The notes under the pieces: model-generated
The model's input: only the letters and a program-made list of their open reading frames with translations
Told to the model about the DNA's origin: nothing
The model's database searches: none
NCBI RefSeq assembly: GCF_000010185.1
Contig: NC_010376.1
Coordinates: 310,001-374,000, forward strand
Length of the DNA: 64,000 nt
From: Finegoldia magna ATCC 29328
GTDB lineage: Bacteria; Bacillota; Clostridia; Tissierellales; Peptoniphilaceae
Direction of reading: 5' to 3'
Translations under genes and position numbers: made by a program
Shown here: positions 1 through 8,937 of the stretch, piece by piece
Layout of the letters: each line of letters starts with the position of its first letter
Position numbering within the stretch: position 1 is the first letter of the stretch

Positions 1-30
1 TGTTTTTTTATATTATTTAATATTTTGATG

Positions 31-1395
31 TTAAATTTCTTTTATTTGTTCGACTAATTTATCGAATTGCATTGCATGAGATGCTTTTACTAAAACTAAT
101 GTATTGTCCACGATTAATTCTTGTAATTTTTCTAGCAATTCTTCTTTTGTTTCAAAGTAGAATACTTTGTCTTCTGCAAAGTTTGTGCGTGCTCCTTTGA
201 TTATGTTTTCTGCTAATGGTCCAGTTGCCAATACGTAGTCGATTTTTTCTGGATTGATTGATTTTCCGATATTTTTGTGAAGAGTTATTTCGTTATCTCC
301 AAGTTCTAGCATATCACCTAATACGGCGATTTTTCTAGAATAGCCGTGCAATCCGTAAGCTGTTTCTAGGCAGCTTGTCAATGATTGTGGATTTGATTTG
401 TAACTGTCGTTTAAAATGTGGAATTTATCTAGTAGGATAAGTTCGTTTCTCATTCCAGTTAATTCGATATTTTTAAGGCCTTTTGCAATATCAGAATAAT
501 CCAATCCCATAAGTTCTGCTACGATTATTGACATTGTAGCGTTGTACATTTGATGATGTCCCAACAATTCTATGTTGAAAACATGATCGTTGATTGAAAA
601 TGTCGATCCTGTTTCATCAGCTTTGATCATTTCCATTCTATAATCGCTGTCTGGTTTTATTCCAAGAGTTATGGTTTTTTCTGGTAATTTGTATTCTTGT
701 TTTACTTCTCTAAGAATTGGATCGTCATTATTTAAAATAAATATTCCATCTTCTTTTAATCCTTCAAGGATTTCGAATTTCGCTCTTGCAATGTTTTCTT
801 TTGTTTTCAAATTCAATAGGTGACTGTCGCCAATGTTTGTAATCATTGCGATGTCAGGATGAGCGATATTTGTCAATTGTCTGATTTCTCCGAAGTTTTC
901 AGTTCCCATTTCAAGGACAGCAACTTCAGTATCATCATCTATGTCAAATATCGTCTTGGATAATCCGATTTCATTGTTGTAATTTTTTTGTGTTTTAACG
1001 ACTTTGTATTTTTCTTTTAATAAAGAACTCATTATATCTTTTGTAGTTGTTTTTCCGTTGGAACCAGTGATGGCGATTACTTTGCAATCCAAACTGCTGA
1101 TGTAGCCTCTAGCCAAATCCATCATAAATTCTTTTGTATTGTCTACTTCGATTACAGGATAATCGTTGATATTTCTGTAATCTCTGTTAACTACACAGCA
1201 AGATGCGCCCTTTTCGAAAGCCATCTCTATGTAATTTTGTCCATCGAAATTATCTCCTCTAAGAGCGATGAACATATTATCTTTTTGAATTGTTCTTGTA
1301 TCTGTTGAGATACCTTTTACCATTACATCATGGTATTTTTCATTTATAATTGTGTTAGTAAGTTCTGTTATTGTTTTTAAATTTCTTGTTAACAT
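31..1395 (-). CDS. murF: UDP-N-acetylmuramoyl-tripeptide--D-alanyl-D-alanine ligase
   Basis: Cytoplasmic Mur ligase that joins D-Ala-D-Ala to the UDP-MurNAc tripeptide using ATP, completing the peptidoglycan pentapeptide precursor. The 454 residues match the usual MurF length. The Mur-ligase P-loop GSNGKTTT lies at residues 111-118. The motif DSYKSNPQS in the C-terminal half matches the MurF version of the family signature (DxYNANP-like), which separates it from MurC, MurD and MurE. It starts 2 nt after the ddl stop codon, so the two are almost certainly co-transcribed leftward: Ddl makes the dipeptide that MurF consumes. The stop codon lies 30 nt inside the window edge, so the gene is complete. 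Confidence 0.96.
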   Translation of the reverse strand: MLTRNLKTITELTNTIINEKYHDVMVKGISTDTRTIQKDNMFIALRGDNFDGQNYIEMAFEKGASCCVVNRDYRNINDYPVIEVDNTKEFMMDLARGYISSLDCKVIAITGSNGKTTTKDIMSSLLKEKYKVVKTQKNYNNEIGLSKTIFDIDDDTEVAVLEMGTENFGEIRQLTNIAHPDIAMITNIGDSHLLNLKTKENIARAKFEILEGLKEDGIFILNNDDPILREVKQEYKLPEKTITLGIKPDSDYRMEMIKADETGSTFSINDHVFNIELLGHHQMYNATMSIIVAELMGLDYSDIAKGLKNIELTGMRNELILLDKFHILNDSYKSNPQSLTSCLETAYGLHGYSRKIAVLGDMLELGDNEITLHKNIGKSINPEKIDYVLATGPLAENIIKGARTNFAEDKVFYFETKEELLEKLQELIVDNTLVLVKASHAMQFDKLVEQIKEI

Positions 1396-1397
1396 AT

Positions 1398-2450
1398 TTA
1401 CCTCTCTAACTTATATGCTTTATTTTTTTTATATTCTTCAACAGCCAAACCAATCAAGTTGTCGAATACTTCTGAAACACTCATATCGTTAGTGCATTTC
1501 CACAAAACTGGAAACATTGAATGTGGAGTTAGTCCTGGAACTGTGTTGATTTCGTTCACCCAAAGCTCGTTGTCTTTTACGAACATATCAACTCTTGAAA
1601 ATCCTGACAAACTCATTAATTTGTACACTTTTTCTGCCAAATGTCTTGCTTTTAATTCTAACTTTTCATCCATTGGAAATGGTGTAAGCATTTCTGTTTT
1701 TGAATCGTTATATTTTGCATCGTAATCGAAAAACTCTACATCGTGTATTTGGTATACACCCGGACGTGATGCAACAGGATTGTCATTGCCCATAACCGCG
1801 ATTTGAAGTTCAGGGCCTATGATTTCTTCTTCAACCAAAATTCTTCTGTCGTATTGGAATGCGTTTTGAATTGCTTTTTCCAATTCTTCTTCTGTTTCTG
1901 CTCTCATAACGCCAACTGATGAACCAGCATTACATGGTTTCACATAAACAGCCTTGGATGTTTTTTCGAAAATTTCTTTCAAATTGTAATCGTCGTTTTT
2001 GCAAAGTACTACGTATTTTGCTTGAGGAATTTTGTTCAATTCGAAAATATCGTTAGTGTATCCCTTGTCCATGCATAACGCAGAACCCAACACATTACAA
2101 CCTACAAATGGCAAATCCAAAACTTTTATGAAGCCTTGGATTGTTCCATCTTCGCCGTAACTTCCGTGAATTGCAGGAAATATTACAGTGTTTTCTGGAT
2201 TGATTTTTCTGATGCACTCGCTGACAGATTCTATTACTGAAAGATCAGTGTCAAGAATCAATTCTTCGTCGGATTTTATTTCTTCAGTTATGTTTTCTTT
2301 CATAATGAATTTTTTATTGCGGCGAACGAAAATCGCATTTACGTTGTATTTTTCTTTTGATAAATTATTTATTAATGTTCTAGCACTTGTAATACTTACT
2401 TCGTGTTCAGTACTAGGACCGCCATATAATACATATATATTTTTTTGCAT
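1398..2450 (-). CDS. ddl: D-alanine--D-alanine ligase
   Basis: ATP-grasp enzyme making the D-Ala-D-Ala dipeptide for cell-wall synthesis. Seen in the sequence: the N-terminal segment YGGPSTEHEVS, the HGSYGEDGTIQG segment, the ATP-grasp core KPCNAGSSVGV, and the C-terminal metal/substrate segment WVNEINTVPGLT, all typical of Ddl. Length (350 residues) is normal for the DdlA-like form. An AAAGGA ribosome binding site precedes the ATG on the minus strand. It is the first gene of a leftward ddl-murF operon and is divergent from glgP. Nothing suggests a VanA/VanB-type D-lactate ligase, but substrate specificity cannot be decided by eye. Confidence 0.96.
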   Translation of the reverse strand: MQKNIYVLYGGPSTEHEVSITSARTLINNLSKEKYNVNAIFVRRNKKFIMKENITEEIKSDEELILDTDLSVIESVSECIRKINPENTVIFPAIHGSYGEDGTIQGFIKVLDLPFVGCNVLGSALCMDKGYTNDIFELNKIPQAKYVVLCKNDDYNLKEIFEKTSKAVYVKPCNAGSSVGVMRAETEEELEKAIQNAFQYDRRILVEEEIIGPELQIAVMGNDNPVASRPGVYQIHDVEFFDYDAKYNDSKTEMLTPFPMDEKLELKARHLAEKVYKLMSLSGFSRVDMFVKDNELWVNEINTVPGLTPHSMFPVLWKCTNDMSVSEVFDNLIGLAVEEYKKNKAYKLER

Positions 2451-2499
2451 AATTTTTGTCCTTTCTTGTGACTCATTAATATATTACTATAACTAAAAC

Positions 2500-2528
2500 A
2501 TTATATCAATAAAATAGAAAAATGTATC
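2500..2528 (-). promoter_or_regulatory. Probable promoter of ddl-murF
   Basis: Read leftward, a perfect TATAAT -10 box lies at 2500-2505 with a weak -35 (GATACA, 3 of 6 consensus bases) at 2523-2528, spacer 17. It sits about 50 nt before the ddl start codon, in the divergent ddl/glgP gap. Confidence 0.4.
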
Positions 2529-2585
2529 ATTTTTGTTGATTTTTATAAAAAACAATACAAATTTAATAGGACTATTTTACAAATG

Positions 2586-2594
2586 TGGTAAAAT
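2586..2594 (+). promoter_or_regulatory. Possible extended -10 promoter of glgP
   Basis: TGG-TAAAAT at 2586-2594 fits an extended -10 element, 29 nt before the glgP start. No convincing -35 is seen at 17 nt. A strong AGGAGG ribosome binding site follows before the ATG at 2623. Confidence 0.35.
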
Positions 2595-2622
2595 ATAGTT
2601 GAGCTGAGAATAGGAGGATTTT

Positions 2623-5001
2623 ATGGAAAAGGAAGAATTTTTGTTGCGATTTGAAAAAATTTTATTTAATATGTTTGGGAAAGATTTACACACTTCAACT
2701 AAAAAAGAAAAATACATAGCTTTTTCGAAAATAATAATGAACGAATTGGCGGATGATTGGAAGAAAACTTCTGACAAACACAAACATATTAGAAATGCCT
2801 ACTATTTTAGCGCAGAATTTTTGATAGGAAGATCTTTGGGAAACAATTTGTTGAATATGGGATTGGATGAAAAATATTCACAAATTTTAAAAGAATTGGA
2901 CATCGACATCAATGATTTGGAAATTCAAGAAGAAGATGCAGCTTTGGGTAACGGTGGATTAGGAAGACTTGCAGCGTGTTTCATGGAAAGTGCAGCGAGC
3001 TTGGATTATCCGTTGACAGGTTACGGCGTTAGATATCGCCAAGGACTTTTCAAACAATATTTTCACAACGGATTTCAAATGGAAGTCGGAGACAATTGGA
3101 CATTGGACAAGGATCCTTGGTCAAGACGTGTTGAATCTGAATCCAAAATCATTAGATACAAAAACCAAGTCGTAAAAGCAGTTCCTTATGATATGCCAGT
3201 TGTAGGTTACAAAAACCATGTTGTAAACACTTTGAGGTTGTGGCAGGCGGAATGTGATGACGGATTTGATTTTCAAAAATTCAATAATTTTCAATACGAC
3301 GATTCAGTAAAAGAAAAAAATAGAGCAGAAGATATTACGAGAGTTTTGTATCCGAATGATATCCAAAGACCTGGTAAAGTTTTAAGATTAAAACAACAGT
3401 ATTTTTTCAGTAGCGCATCTATTCAAGATATAATCGAAAAATACGAGAAAAATTTTCCGAATGATGTAAATTTTGAAGATTTTGCAAAATACAATACAAT
3501 TCAATTAAATGACACACATCCTGTTATGGCTATACCTGAAATGATGAGAGTGTTGATGGATGACAAAAAACTTTCTTGGAAACAAGCTTGGAATGTTACT
3601 AGTAATGTGTTCAATTACACTAATCACACGATTTTACAAGAAGCAATGGAAAAATGGAATGTCGATGTTGTAGAAGAAGTGAGTCCTAGAATTATGGATA
3701 TTATCACTGAAATCGACAGGAGATTTGTCAGTGATTTGGTGGGATTGTATTATTCTGTGGATAGAATCGACAATCTCAGAATAGTGAAGGACAATACTGT
3801 TAACATGGCACATTTAGCGATATTAACTGCCGTAAAAATTAACGGTGTTGCGAAAATTCACACAGAAATTTTGAAAAATGATACATTAAAACCATGGCAC
3901 GATTTGTATCCGGATAAATTTGTCAACAAAACAAATGGAATTACTCCAAGACGTTGGTTGTTTTATGCAAACCCAGAATTAACACAATACATTACAGAAC
4001 TTTTGGGAGAAGATTGGAAGACTGATTTAACGAAATTAAAAGAGCTTGAAAAATTCCGAGACGAAGACAATGTTTTGGATAGATTAATGGAAATCAAACT
4101 TCACAATAAAATCAGACTCAAAAAATATATCAAAGAGCATGAACAAATCGATGTGGACGAGAACTCGATTTTCGATATACAAGTGAAAAGACTTCACGAA
4201 TACAAGAGACAATTGTTGAATGCATTTCACATTTTGAACTTATACTACAAGATTAAAAACAATGAAATAACAGATATTCCAAAACAAACATATATTTTCG
4301 GAGCAAAAGCTGCTCCAGGATATTTCAGAGCAAAAGCTATTATAAAATTTATAAATGAAGTTAAAAATCTCGTGAACAACGATGATGTTGTCAACAAATA
4401 CATCAAGGTTGTTTTCTTGGAAAACTTCAACGTATCCATCGGAGAATTGGTGTATCCTGCAGCAGATGTGAGTGAGCAGATTTCAACTGCGGGAAAAGAA
4501 GCATCGGGAACTGGTAACATGAAGTTTATGCTCAACGGAGCATTGACTGTGGGAACTTATGATGGTGCAAACATCGAGATTTTCAATCACGCAGGTGAAG
4601 ACAACAACTTCCCATTTGGAGCGACTGTTGATGTGTTAAATTCAATCAGGGACAATTACAATCCAGTTGAATATTATTATAAGGATGAAAACATCAAACG
4701 AGTTGTGGATACTTTATTAAGCGATTTGATTAATGATAGTGGATCGTTTATGTTCTTAGATATTTACAATTCACTTGTCAATAGAGATTCTTCATTTAAA
4801 TTGGACGAATATTTCGTGTTAAAAGATTTCAACGATTATGAACAAATTCACGAAAAGATTTTACAAACTTACGCCGACAAGAAAAAATGGGCGAAGATGA
4901 GTTTGATGAACATCGCTAATTTCGGAGAATTTTCATCTGATAGAACGATAAAAGAATATGCAGAAGAGATTTGGAGGATAGTACCAAATGAAAAAATTTA
5001 A
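2623..5001 (+). CDS. glgP: Glycogen/maltodextrin phosphorylase
   Basis: Pyridoxal-phosphate enzyme releasing glucose-1-phosphate from alpha-1,4-glucans. Visible family blocks: HIRNAYYFSAEFLIGRSLGNN near the N terminus, ALGNGGLGRLAACFMES, GYGVRYRQGLF, NDTHPVMAIPEMMRVLMD, NGITPRRWL, and the PLP-lysine block EASGTGNMKFMLNGALTVGT. Length 792 is normal. No glgA, glgB, glgC or malQ lies nearby, so it may degrade imported or host-derived glucans as well as stored glycogen; that is inference. The downstream thioredoxin-like gene overlaps its 3' end by 14 nt, and the run continues through corA to folA without a clear terminator. Confidence 0.95.
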   Translation: MEKEEFLLRFEKILFNMFGKDLHTSTKKEKYIAFSKIIMNELADDWKKTSDKHKHIRNAYYFSAEFLIGRSLGNNLLNMGLDEKYSQILKELDIDINDLEIQEEDAALGNGGLGRLAACFMESAASLDYPLTGYGVRYRQGLFKQYFHNGFQMEVGDNWTLDKDPWSRRVESESKIIRYKNQVVKAVPYDMPVVGYKNHVVNTLRLWQAECDDGFDFQKFNNFQYDDSVKEKNRAEDITRVLYPNDIQRPGKVLRLKQQYFFSSASIQDIIEKYEKNFPNDVNFEDFAKYNTIQLNDTHPVMAIPEMMRVLMDDKKLSWKQAWNVTSNVFNYTNHTILQEAMEKWNVDVVEEVSPRIMDIITEIDRRFVSDLVGLYYSVDRIDNLRIVKDNTVNMAHLAILTAVKINGVAKIHTEILKNDTLKPWHDLYPDKFVNKTNGITPRRWLFYANPELTQYITELLGEDWKTDLTKLKELEKFRDEDNVLDRLMEIKLHNKIRLKKYIKEHEQIDVDENSIFDIQVKRLHEYKRQLLNAFHILNLYYKIKNNEITDIPKQTYIFGAKAAPGYFRAKAIIKFINEVKNLVNNDDVVNKYIKVVFLENFNVSIGELVYPAADVSEQISTAGKEASGTGNMKFMLNGALTVGTYDGANIEIFNHAGEDNNFPFGATVDVLNSIRDNYNPVEYYYKDENIKRVVDTLLSDLINDSGSFMFLDIYNSLVNRDSSFKLDEYFVLKDFNDYEQIHEKILQTYADKKKWAKMSLMNIANFGEFSSDRTIKEYAEEIWRIVPNEKI

Positions 5002-5323
5002 AAAGAGTGATATTAACTCTAAGATATTTAACAAAGGAAACAAGATTTTATTTTTCGAAGCGGACGGGATTTGCCCTTGTATTCCGGCGAAAAATGATTT
5101 GGAAGACATTGAAAAATCCTTCCAAGGAGAGATTGAATTTTACGAATATACAGCAAAAAAAGTCAAGGAAATAAACAAAGATGAGATAATCACTCATTTC
5201 GAAGCTTTGCCGCTACCTACGACTTTGTTTATAAAAGATGGCAAAATCATAGATAGACTTGTTGGAGATAATTCAAAATCAACATATAGAAATTACGCAA
5301 ATAAGTTATTGGACGAAAAATAG
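4988..5323 (+). CDS. Thioredoxin-like protein with a CPC motif
   Basis: Small 111-residue protein with a thioredoxin-like layout: a strand (KILFFEADGIC), a cysteine motif CPCIP about residue 30 where thioredoxins have CxxC, and the segment ALPLPTTLFIKDGKIIDRLVG that matches the cis-proline strand and following hairpin of thioredoxins. The cysteines are spaced C-x-C rather than C-x-x-C, so disulphide chemistry may differ. The start overlaps the end of glgP by 14 nt, suggesting translational coupling. Family assignment rests on the C-terminal half; the substrate is unknown. Confidence 0.65.
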   Translation: MKKFKKSDINSKIFNKGNKILFFEADGICPCIPAKNDLEDIEKSFQGEIEFYEYTAKKVKEINKDEIITHFEALPLPTTLFIKDGKIIDRLVGDNSKSTYRNYANKLLDEK

Positions 5324-5332
5324 GAGATAGTA

Positions 5333-6382
5333 TTGGCTAATTTATTATTTGAGGATAGAATCAATGAAATATTAGAAACTCTTAGGCTTGAGAATGATCT
5401 CGAAAACACCAAAATTACTTTTTGCAGTTTTAATGAACATCATTTTGACAAACATCAAACCACAGACATCGATGATATCGAATTGAGAGATGATAGGATA
5501 AATTGGATATATATCACAGGATTATCTGATTCGGATAATTTTATTAAAATGAAAGAAAAATTCAAAATCCATCCTCTTATAATAGAAGATATGTTGGATG
5601 TAGAGCAGAGAACAAAACTAGAAGCTTATGACGATTATTTGTTCGTTGTAACGGATACTGTGGATTATGATATGTTCAATAGCGTAAAAGAATTGTCATT
5701 TAATCAAGTGTCATTCGTATTAAAAGAAAATTTGTTGGTGACTGTTGAACAAAACAAATCCACATCATTTGACAGAATTGTGGATAAATTAGAAAAAATA
5801 CCTGTCTTTAGACCTAAAACTACAGACGGTCTTCTTCTTTTATTAATGGATGCGGTAATCGACAATTATTACCAAATTTTTGATATTTTAGGAGAATATA
5901 TCGACGATTTGGAAGACACTATGATGACAAATCACGACGATGATGTTCTAAGAGAACTTTACACCATGAAGAAAAACCTGATATTTTTGAGAAAAACTTT
6001 GTGGCCGTTGCGTACAGTTATCAATGAAATGTCAAAATTCAGAGTCAATCTAGTGAGTCACAACACATCGATTTACATGAGAGATTTGTATGATCATATT
6101 ATTCAAATGCTTGAATTCATCGAAGTGTATCGCGATATGATAAATTCCATGATAGACGCATTTGACACGAATATTTCCAACAGGACAAACGAAGTAATGA
6201 TGGTGTTGACTGTGTGGTCGACGATATTTTTGCCGTTGACTTTCTTAACTGGCGTTTATGGGATGAACTTTAAATATATGCCGGAGCTTCAAGGAAAATA
6301 CGGATATATTTTGTTCTGGGTTACTGCGATTGTGATTACCAGCGTCATGATTTATTTCTTTAAAAAGAAAAAATGGATGTAA
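5333..6382 (+). CDS. corA: CorA-family Mg2+/divalent metal transporter
   Basis: Pentameric channel-type transporter for Mg2+ (Co2+/Ni2+ possible). The 349 residues fit the family: a long cytoplasmic domain, then TM1 (about 290-312), the diagnostic YGMN motif followed by FKYMPEL in the external loop, TM2, and a lysine-rich C terminus (FFKKKKWM). The start is TTG at 5333 preceded by TAGGAGATAG; no better ATG is nearby. It lies 9 nt after the thioredoxin-like gene and 15 nt before the next gene, so it sits inside the glgP-to-folA run. Confidence 0.92.
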   Translation: MANLLFEDRINEILETLRLENDLENTKITFCSFNEHHFDKHQTTDIDDIELRDDRINWIYITGLSDSDNFIKMKEKFKIHPLIIEDMLDVEQRTKLEAYDDYLFVVTDTVDYDMFNSVKELSFNQVSFVLKENLLVTVEQNKSTSFDRIVDKLEKIPVFRPKTTDGLLLLLMDAVIDNYYQIFDILGEYIDDLEDTMMTNHDDDVLRELYTMKKNLIFLRKTLWPLRTVINEMSKFRVNLVSHNTSIYMRDLYDHIIQMLEFIEVYRDMINSMIDAFDTNISNRTNEVMMVLTVWSTIFLPLTFLTGVYGMNFKYMPELQGKYGYILFWVTAIVITSVMIYFFKKKKWM

Positions 6383-6397
6383 TATAAAGGAGATTTT

Positions 6398-6952
6398 ATG
6401 GAAAACAGTACTTTTTTGGCATCTGATTATGAAAAAGAACAAATCGATGCTATTAAAAAAATACTGCGAGTGTATTTTAGTGGAGATATAGAATTTAGCA
6501 AGAATTTTTCTAGTTTGAAACCAAACATAGATAACGAAAATCTGAAGAAGGTTCTGAATGTATTAGACGACAAAATAACCAGAGATGATTTGATAAGATA
6601 TGTCAATGATATCAATATAATGGCTTATAATGATGAAAATAAGCTTTGTTTTATGTACGATGCGAACAGAAAATTCACGATAGAAAGAAAAACTGCGCTT
6701 GAAAATTATCCGCCAGAAAAAAACTATGGTTTTTGCCTTGATAAATGGATAAATAAATGCGACATTACCCTTCACAATTCATCATCTGATTTGCAAAATG
6801 CCATTTACAGCAGCATGCTTGATATTTGCTGCGAGGAAATGGGTATACTTGTAGTAAGAATCTGCGAGGATGATTTTGATTGGACAGATGATCATGCAAT
6901 GGAAAAATTGAACGAAATTGTAAGTAATATAAGGAAGGGAGATTTTTGTTAA
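6398..6952 (+). CDS. Hypothetical protein between corA and folA
   Basis: I do not recognise this 184-residue protein. No signal peptide, membrane segment or clear motif is visible. It is charged and looks cytoplasmic; the central part carries several cysteines (GFCLDKWINKCD, LDICCEEMG) and the C-terminal half ends ICEDDFDWTDDHAMEK. An AAAGGAGA ribosome binding site precedes the ATG. Its stop codon overlaps the folA ATG (TAATG), so it is translationally coupled to folA. Confidence 0.75.
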   Translation: MENSTFLASDYEKEQIDAIKKILRVYFSGDIEFSKNFSSLKPNIDNENLKKVLNVLDDKITRDDLIRYVNDINIMAYNDENKLCFMYDANRKFTIERKTALENYPPEKNYGFCLDKWINKCDITLHNSSSDLQNAIYSSMLDICCEEMGILVVRICEDDFDWTDDHAMEKLNEIVSNIRKGDFC

Positions 6953-7440
6953 TGAAAGTTATATTAGCAGTAGACAAAAATTTTGCGATAGGAAAAGATG
7001 GAGATATGCTTTTTTCGATTCCTGAAGACATGCAAAGATTTAAAGAATTGACTACGGGAAACATCGTAATCATGGGAAGAAAAACATTGGAATCTCTACC
7101 TGATTCAAAACCTCTACCAAACAGAACCAACATTATAATTACAAGCAAAGATTTGGATGGAATGTTATGCGTGAAAAATGAAGAAGAATTGCTACGCACA
7201 TTAAAAGAAATAAATCCAGATCACAAAATGACAGAGTATTTGATAGGTGGCGCAAACACCATTGAATCATTGATTCATTTAGTTGATGAATTCGTAATTA
7301 CTTATGTTGATTGTGAATTTGAATACGATGCGAAAATAAGAAACTTATTCGAAGACCAAGATTTCTATGTATCAGAAGAATCAGACATTAAATCATACGA
7401 AGACTTGGATTATAGATATATGGTTTTTAAAAGAAAATAG
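6952..7440 (+). CDS. folA: Dihydrofolate reductase
   Basis: NADPH-dependent reduction of dihydrofolate to tetrahydrofolate. The 162 residues contain the usual blocks: VILAVDKNFAIGKDGDMLFSIPEDM at the N terminus, NIVIMGRKTLESLP, PNRTNIIIT, and YLIGGANTIESLI with the GG of the cofactor site. The conserved acidic active-site residue falls in the PEDMQRFK helix. I place the start at ATG 6952 because the AAGGAAGGGA Shine-Dalgarno at 6931-6940 is 11 nt away; the in-frame TTG at 6946 is too close. No thyA lies beside it in this window. Confidence 0.94.
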   Translation: MKVILAVDKNFAIGKDGDMLFSIPEDMQRFKELTTGNIVIMGRKTLESLPDSKPLPNRTNIIITSKDLDGMLCVKNEEELLRTLKEINPDHKMTEYLIGGANTIESLIHLVDEFVITYVDCEFEYDAKIRNLFEDQDFYVSEESDIKSYEDLDYRYMVFKRK

Positions 7441-7442
7441 GA

Positions 7443-7630
7443 AAAAGAGTATTACACATTCATGCTAAGAATATCATACGGAAAAAATTGCTTTGATTTC
7501 AAATCGAAAAAATCCGTCAAAAAATCGTACCGCGTAAGCGAAGCGTGCTTACGATTTTAGGATTTTGAGATTCAGAAATCAACAATTTTCGTAGTCTAGA
7601 TATTCGTGCATGATGTGTACTTACTCTTTT
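7443..7630. repeat. 188-bp imperfect inverted repeat (long hairpin) after folA
   Basis: The left arm from 7443 (AAAAGAGTA...ACACA..TCATGC...GAATATC...) matches the reverse complement of the right arm ending at 7630 (GCATGATGTGTACTTACTCTTTT), with scattered bulges and mismatches, over nearly the whole length. The apex contains two competing hairpins: CGTAAGC/GCTTACG (7533-7539 with 7547-7553) and AATCGTA/TACGATT. It holds no ORF. It starts 3 nt after the folA stop codon. It could be a MITE-like element, a processed 3'-UTR hairpin, or a terminator-like fold; the sequence alone does not say which. Confidence 0.75.
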
Positions 7631-7636
7631 AAAATT

Positions 7637-7663
7637 CTGGGAATAATTAACCCAGTTTTTTAT
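7637..7663 (+). terminator. Weak intrinsic terminator after the folA hairpin
   Basis: CTGGG (7637-7641) pairs with CCCAG (7651-7655), followed by TTTTTTATT. The stem is only 5 bp, but the U-tract is good. Confidence 0.45.
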
Positions 7664-7741
7664 TGCCCAAATATTAAGATTTGGCAAAGTTATAATTCAG
7701 TATAATGTATTGTGATATAATACGGTTACGGAGGTGAGTAA

Positions 7742-8929
7742 ATGCGTTGTCCTAATTGCAATGAAAAAGTGTTAGATACGGTGAATTTCTGTCACAATTG
7801 TGGATTTAATTTGAAGGAATATCGTGAAAATTTGAATCAACAAAAAAGTGAATCAGAAGTTTCACAACAAAAAGAAAATACGTCTACAGAGAAGGATTAT
7901 TCATATTCAGATGATGTAATGAATATTTTCAATATAAAAACCAGCGAGAAATCTAATGAGCAACAAAAGTGCGAAGAAATCATCAATAAAAATAAAACCG
8001 AACGCAAACCGAAAAGAATTGAAGATATCTTCCAAGTGATTAACAAAAACAAATCTCAGTATGGAAAGTTCAATCCTGATGAGGAGGTTGAGAAGAAAAT
8101 CAATCACGAAGAAGAAAAAGGACCCGAAGAAAATTATGAAAACACGATTTTTATCACGAAAGGTTACGATGATGTCGAAGAAAAAAACAAAAGGGACGAG
8201 TCGATAAGATTCACATCGGATAATGAGTTTACTATTCATAAGTTTGAAGACGAAGAAGACGAAGATGATATGGACAAATTTATGGATAATTTTGATGTGA
8301 AAACAAAACAAGTGTTTGACAAAATCAATCTGTTTTTCACGAAAATTTTGAAGAAAATGATGGGTGGAGTACAACCTTACAAGTTTTCGATGAGATTAGC
8401 TGTTGTTGTATTGTCAGCGTTGCCGCTTTTATTCTTTTACATGAATTCTACAAATCACTGGACACTTACTCAAAAATTAAAAGCTATTGTGGTTATGGTT
8501 TCAGTATTGATTTTAGATTTGTTACAAAAAGTTTTATCATATAGTTTGGGGCTTAAACTAGCTGACACTAAACTTTACCAACCTATCGACAAAAATTTGA
8601 AAAAGAATATTTCTTTGCTGCTTACTGTCGTAGAATCTTTAATATTCAGCTTATTCGGGGTACTAACAGCAGGAGGGCTTGTCGGATTTAGTTCGTCAGT
8701 ATTCACGTTCACATTCTTGGGAGCACACGCTTTTATATATTTGATTTCATTAGTAGTATTGATACTATTTGCGACGATTATTCTTATAGATAGATTTGAT
8801 TACAAAAATATCTGGAAAATTTACGGCCTCAATGCAGCTGGAATTATAATAACGAGACTTGTGGTTTTCATGGTCGTTATGACTCTTCTTCAAAAAATAT
8901 TTTTTGGACTTGCTCCAGGATTAATGTAG
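7742..8929 (+). CDS. Zinc-ribbon membrane protein
   Basis: 395-residue protein of unknown function. A zinc ribbon at the N terminus (C3, C6, C17, C20) is followed by a long charged, low-complexity linker (about 25-205) rich in Glu, Asp and Lys. The C-terminal half is hydrophobic, with about five membrane segments starting near residue 215. This layout (zinc ribbon, disordered linker, membrane domain) is common in uncharacterised Firmicutes proteins. A GGAGGTGAG ribosome binding site and two TATAAT boxes (7701, 7716) lie just upstream. The pfkB-like gene follows after 8 nt, suggesting co-transcription. Confidence 0.8.
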   Translation: MRCPNCNEKVLDTVNFCHNCGFNLKEYRENLNQQKSESEVSQQKENTSTEKDYSYSDDVMNIFNIKTSEKSNEQQKCEEIINKNKTERKPKRIEDIFQVINKNKSQYGKFNPDEEVEKKINHEEEKGPEENYENTIFITKGYDDVEEKNKRDESIRFTSDNEFTIHKFEDEEDEDDMDKFMDNFDVKTKQVFDKINLFFTKILKKMMGGVQPYKFSMRLAVVVLSALPLLFFYMNSTNHWTLTQKLKAIVVMVSVLILDLLQKVLSYSLGLKLADTKLYQPIDKNLKKNISLLLTVVESLIFSLFGVLTAGGLVGFSSSVFTFTFLGAHAFIYLISLVVLILFATIILIDRFDYKNIWKIYGLNAAGIIITRLVVFMVVMTLLQKIFFGLAPGLM

Positions 8930-8937
8930 GTGATTAA

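Noticed and set aside
1459-2496. Plus-strand ORFs opposite ddl
   Set aside because: They are shadows of the minus-strand ddl gene, with no ribosome binding sites and no recognisable protein features.
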